Shown piece by piece: positions 6,989-9,652 of a DNA stretch of 9,652 nucleotides. Location: assembly GCA_903895005.1 (NCBI GenBank), contig CAITSH010000363.1, positions 1 to 9,652 on the forward strand. Direction: 5' to 3'. This stretch comes from an uncultured Pseudomonadota bacterium. GTDB taxonomy: Bacteria > Pseudomonadota > Gammaproteobacteria > Burkholderiales > SG8-39. The position numbers and the translations under genes were made by a program. The notes beneath the pieces are model-generated. The model was not told the origin of the DNA and did no database searches. It was given only the letters and a program-made list of their open reading frames with translations. Numbering within the stretch: the first letter of the stretch is position 1; the number at the start of each line of letters is the position of its first letter.

Positions 6989-7087
6989 TCATTGCTTGTC
7001 GCGATCCGAATTCTTCGGCCAGGTCCACCAGACGATGAATATGGCGATGCACAGCGCCACTGCCGCTTCCAGGAATAAGATCCACAT
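6989..7087 (-). CDS. Putative small single-pass membrane protein
   Basis: A 32-residue frame between the convergent end of apaG and the start of mltA encodes a nearly continuous hydrophobic stretch (about residues 2-23, with Glu7 the only charge, and aromatic-rich WWTW at 20-23) followed by a polar tail, PKNSDRDKQ. That is the shape of a single-pass inner-membrane miniprotein with an interfacial Trp belt. I cannot name a family. The frame stays open upstream to 7243, but that longer version would be Arg-rich and overlap the mltA start, so I use the ATG at 7087. No clear ribosome-binding site precedes it. TATGAT at 7169-7164 could be a -10 element. Its existence is moderately likely. Confidence 0.45.
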   Translation of the reverse strand: MWILFLEAAVALCIAIFIVWWTWPKNSDRDKQ

Positions 7088-7186
7088 TGTTGTCGTCTGC
7101 CCGCCGTCGTGTTTTGCCGTCGTCTGTCGTCGTCGCGCCTGCATCTCGTTGGCGACGGCGCGCATCATAGCCCAGGAAAGCCACGC

Positions 7187-8536
7187 TTGAAAAAACAGCT
7201 TGCACCACCCCGCGCTGCGACGGCGTCTCGCTTGGCGACGCACGCAGCATCGACACTTAGCCTTGCCTTTACATTCACCTGCGCCCTGGTGCTGAGCGGG
7301 TGCGCGACCCAGCCTCCCTCCTCCCCACCCGTTGCTGCATTGCCGGTTGCCGGCAATACCCTGGCCTGCCCGCAGCCAGTAGCCTGCCCGGTGTGCGCCG
7401 CCTGCCCCGCGCCCCCGCCGGAAAAACCCCGGGTCGAATCACTGGAGGCGGTGGGCTTTGATGCGATCAGTGGCTGGCGCGAGGACAAGCTCAATGAGGC
7501 GTGGGGGGCGTTTCGCGCCAGTTGCCAGGTCCTGCGCACACGCCCCGGGTGGCAGGAGCCCTGCGCACTGGCTGCCGCACTGGTGCCCACCGATGCCGCA
7601 CCAGACGCTGCGCCCACAGACGCGCTGGTGCGCGCGTTCTTTGAACGCCACTTCACGCCCTACCGTGTCGCCAACCCGGACGGCTCGACGCAGGGCATGG
7701 TCACCGGCTACTACGAACCGCTGTTGCGCGGCAGCCGGCTCAAGCGCCCTCCGTATGTGTATGCGCTGTACGCGCCCCCGCCCGACCTGCTGACCATAGA
7801 CCTATCGGCGATCAACCCGGACCTGAAAAACATGCGCCTGCGCGGACGCGTCGAGGGCCAGCGCGTGGTGCCCTACTGGTCGCGCAGCGAAATCGAGCGC
7901 GGTGTCGCGCCGATTGCGGGCAGGGAAATCGCCTGGGTCAACGACCCGGTCGAGCTGTTTTTCCTGCAGATCCAGGGCTCCGGGCGCATCCAGTTCGACA
8001 ACGGCGAAATGATGCGCGTCGGCTATGCGGACCAGAACGGCCATCCATACCAGTCGGTCGGGCGTTATCTCATCGACAAGGGCGAAATGAAACTCGAGCA
8101 GGCCTCGATGCAAGGCATCAAGGCGTGGGGACGCGCCAATCCGGCCAAGCTCGATGAAGCGCTCAACCATAATGCGAGCTACGTGTTCTTTCGCGAGTTG
8201 CCGGCAAAACCCGGCGGCGGGGGGTTTTCTTCGGACGGACCGCTCGGTGCGCTCGGCGTCCCCCTGACCAACGGACGCAGCATCGCCGTCGATCCGCGCG
8301 CCATTCCGCTCGGTGCGCCGGTATTCCTGTCAACCACGCAACCCAACAGCACGGCGCCGCTGGCGCGACTGATGATGGCGCAGGACACCGGCGGGGCGAT
8401 ACGCGGCGCCGTGCGGGCCGACTTTTTCTGGGGCTTTGGCGCCGAGGCAGGCAACCTTGCCGGGCGCATGCGCCAGCAAGGTCAGATGTGGGTGTTGCTG
8501 CCCAAAGGCGTACCCACACCCAAGGGTAATTTGTAA
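7187..8536 (+). CDS. mltA: Membrane-bound lytic murein transglycosylase A (lipoprotein)
   Basis: The product cleaves the MurNAc-GlcNAc bond of peptidoglycan and forms 1,6-anhydro ends, acting from the outer membrane for wall turnover. I chose the TTG at 7187 because AGGA lies nine bases upstream and the resulting N-terminus begins with two lysines, then a hydrophobic stretch and lipobox LSGC with Cys39. A GTG at 7109 is open in frame but gives an implausible leader. After Cys39 comes a Pro/Ala/Cys-rich linker with Cys61, 67, 70 and 73. The MltA domain shows GMVTGYYEPLLRGSR, then WVNDPVELFFLQIQGSGR, GYADQNGHPYQSVGRYL and GPLGALGVPLTNGRSIAVDP. The terminal 3D domain has AQDTGGAIRG and RADFFWG; Asp412 there probably equals the catalytic Asp of E. 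coli MltA. The 449 residues exceed E. coli MltA (about 365), partly through the linker. Confidence 0.95.
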   Translation: MKKQLAPPRAATASRLATHAASTLSLAFTFTCALVLSGCATQPPSSPPVAALPVAGNTLACPQPVACPVCAACPAPPPEKPRVESLEAVGFDAISGWREDKLNEAWGAFRASCQVLRTRPGWQEPCALAAALVPTDAAPDAAPTDALVRAFFERHFTPYRVANPDGSTQGMVTGYYEPLLRGSRLKRPPYVYALYAPPPDLLTIDLSAINPDLKNMRLRGRVEGQRVVPYWSRSEIERGVAPIAGREIAWVNDPVELFFLQIQGSGRIQFDNGEMMRVGYADQNGHPYQSVGRYLIDKGEMKLEQASMQGIKAWGRANPAKLDEALNHNASYVFFRELPAKPGGGGFSSDGPLGALGVPLTNGRSIAVDPRAIPLGAPVFLSTTQPNSTAPLARLMMAQDTGGAIRGAVRADFFWGFGAEAGNLAGRMRQQGQMWVLLPKGVPTPKGNL

Positions 8537-8575
8537 GCTCCGATCTTTAGGCTGTAGCCACCGCTAGAGTTCAAG

Positions 8576-8618
8576 CTGATGGCTGGAAACCCTTATCTGG
8601 CGCGGGTTTCCAGCCATC
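8576..8618. repeat. Dispersed palindromic repeat, copy 2 (perfect 15-bp hairpin)
   Basis: gatggctggaaaccc (8578-8592) and gggtttccagccatc (8604-8618) are perfect complements around an 11-base loop containing ctggcgc. The element lies between the convergent ends of mltA and bioA and matches the sequence at 87-129, including part of the loop. No T tract follows on either strand, so it is not a standard intrinsic terminator, though it could stop transcripts or protect 3' ends in both directions. Confidence 0.75.
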
Positions 8619-8657
8619 TATATCCCGGGGCAGCAGGGCAGCCCGCCTGCGTAATCC

Positions 8658-9652
8658 TCAGTCCTGCAGCAGCGTTGCCAGCGCCTTGGCGAGCAAATCG
8701 CCGTCAGCCCCTGTGATCGCATAAGGCGGCATCCAGTACACGGTATTGCCCAGGGGGCGTAGCAGCACGCCAAGTTCGATGGCACGACGCGAAAAATCCC
8801 GCGCAAATCCCGGTGCTGCATCCGGCACGTCAAATGCCCAGATCATGCCGCTGTTGCGAAAATGCGCGACGCGCGGATGCCGCGCAAGAAACGCAAGCTG
8901 CGTGTTGAGCACGGCGGCACGGCTGCGATTTCGCGCGATCACATCCTCATCGTGCAGGATCTGCAACACCGCCAGCGCTGCGCGACAGGCCAGCGCATTG
9001 CCGGTATAAGAATGCGAATGCAAGAAACCGCGCGCCGTGTCGTCGTCGTAAAACGCCGCGTACACGGTGTCGGTGGTCAGCACCACCGACAAGGGCAGGT
9101 AGCCACCGGTCAAGCCCTTCGACAGGCAAAGGAAATCCGGGCTGATGCCGGCCTGCTCGCAGGCGAACAGCGTGCCGGTGCGGCCAAAACCGACGGCAAT
9201 CTCGTCTGCGATGAGGTGCACACCGTAGCGGTCGCACAGCGCGCGCGCACGTCGCAGGTACTCGGCGTCATACATCGCCATGCCACCGGCGCACTGCACC
9301 AGCGGCTCGACGATCAATGCGGCGGTGGTGGCGGCATGTTGCTCAAGGTGGGTTTCGAGCGCCGCGGCACAACGAATAGCGACGTCGCGCGGCGTTTCCC
9401 CCGGTTTTGCGCCGCGCCAATCGGGGGACGGCACCTGCGTGCTGGCGCGAAGCAGCGGCGCGTACGTGTCGCGAAACAGCGCCACGTCGGTGACCGAAAG
9501 CGCGCCGAGCGTTTCGCCATGGTAACTGTTGGCGAGGGTCACAAAACCGGTCTTGCCCGGCTGCCCGCAATTGCGCCAATAGTGAAAACTCATTTTCAAC
9601 GCGATCTCGATCGCCGATGCGCCGTCCGAGGCGTAAAAGCAATGCCCGAGAC
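8658..9652 (-). CDS. bioA: Adenosylmethionine-8-amino-7-oxononanoate aminotransferase BioA (5' end missing)
   Basis: The product transfers an amino group from S-adenosylmethionine to 8-amino-7-oxononanoate (KAPA), giving 7,8-diaminopelargonate in biotin synthesis. It is a PLP-dependent class III aminotransferase. The frame is open to the right edge, showing 330 residues; about 100 N-terminal residues should lie outside the window by comparison with E. coli BioA (429). Visible BioA segments include YASDGASAIEIALKMSFHYW, SYHGETLGALSV, and DEIAVGFGRTG, whose Asp (codon 9206-9204) contacts the PLP ring nitrogen. In SKGLTGGYLPLS the Lys (codon 9119-9117) forms the internal aldimine. The 29-residue Asp-Lys spacing equals that in E. 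coli (Asp245, Lys274). The C-terminus, PLGNTVYWMPPY, is typical. It converges on mltA across the palindrome at 8576-8618. Other bio genes are not in view. Confidence 0.95.
   Translation of the reverse strand, partial: LGHCFYASDGASAIEIALKMSFHYWRNCGQPGKTGFVTLANSYHGETLGALSVTDVALFRDTYAPLLRASTQVPSPDWRGAKPGETPRDVAIRCAAALETHLEQHAATTAALIVEPLVQCAGGMAMYDAEYLRRARALCDRYGVHLIADEIAVGFGRTGTLFACEQAGISPDFLCLSKGLTGGYLPLSVVLTTDTVYAAFYDDDTARGFLHSHSYTGNALACRAALAVLQILHDEDVIARNRSRAAVLNTQLAFLARHPRVAHFRNSGMIWAFDVPDAAPGFARDFSRRAIELGVLLRPLGNTVYWMPPYAITGADGDLLAKALATLLQD

Noticed and set aside
7090..7137. Run of gtcgt-like repeats upstream of mltA
   Set aside because: The units are irregular in length and spacing and form no clean tandem array. 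I treat this as low-complexity sequence, not a regulatory repeat or CRISPR.
6989..7243. An 84-residue version of the small membrane protein starting at 7243
   Set aside because: It would overlap the mltA start on the opposite strand, and its first 52 residues are Arg/Gln-rich without recognisable features. The hydrophobic part has its own ATG at 7087.
8578..8618. Palindrome read as an intrinsic terminator of mltA or bioA
   Set aside because: The stem is strong but no T run follows on either strand, so it does not meet the usual criteria; I list it as a repeat instead.

Overview
The window is GC-rich, densely coded chromosomal DNA. Its gene set and order (mltA, apaG divergent from rpe and gph, then trpE-trpG-trpD) match what I know of Betaproteobacteria, so I place the organism there by inference. 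It is mostly core metabolism. I see no mobile-element genes, phage genes, CRISPR array, tRNA or rRNA.

Layout from left to right. Positions 1-144 hold no gene but carry two palindromic repeats. Positions 145-3285 are the minus-strand tryptophan genes, transcribed trpE, trpG, trpD: the anthranilate synthase subunits and anthranilate phosphoribosyltransferase, the first two steps from chorismate. Positions 3286-3569 form a 284-base leader region with a candidate promoter and a short Trp-rich reading frame, MSWESWRRWRS, which looks like a tryptophan leader peptide. Positions 3570-6424 are a second minus-strand operon: rpe (pentose-phosphate epimerase), gph (phosphoglycolate phosphatase) and a FAD-linked 2-hydroxyacid dehydrogenase that overlaps gph by four bases. 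apaG starts divergently from rpe at 6569. A probable 32-residue membrane peptide lies on the minus strand at 6989-7087. mltA, a lipoprotein lytic transglycosylase, runs on the plus strand from 7187 to 8536. The biotin gene bioA comes in on the minus strand and is cut by the right edge. A perfect 15-bp hairpin lies between mltA and bioA and is a second copy of the repeat found after trpD.

Functionally, trpEGD form one regulated unit. The leader peptide, a long-range base-pairing option in the leader, and a hairpin that hides the trpG ribosome-binding site all suggest control at the RNA level. The rpe-gph-oxidase group links pentose phosphates, 2-phosphoglycolate salvage and 2-hydroxyacid oxidation. 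The least ordinary parts are the trp leader, the trpE/trpG junction, the possibly leaderless rpe/apaG pair, the dispersed palindrome, and the Cys-rich linker of MltA.
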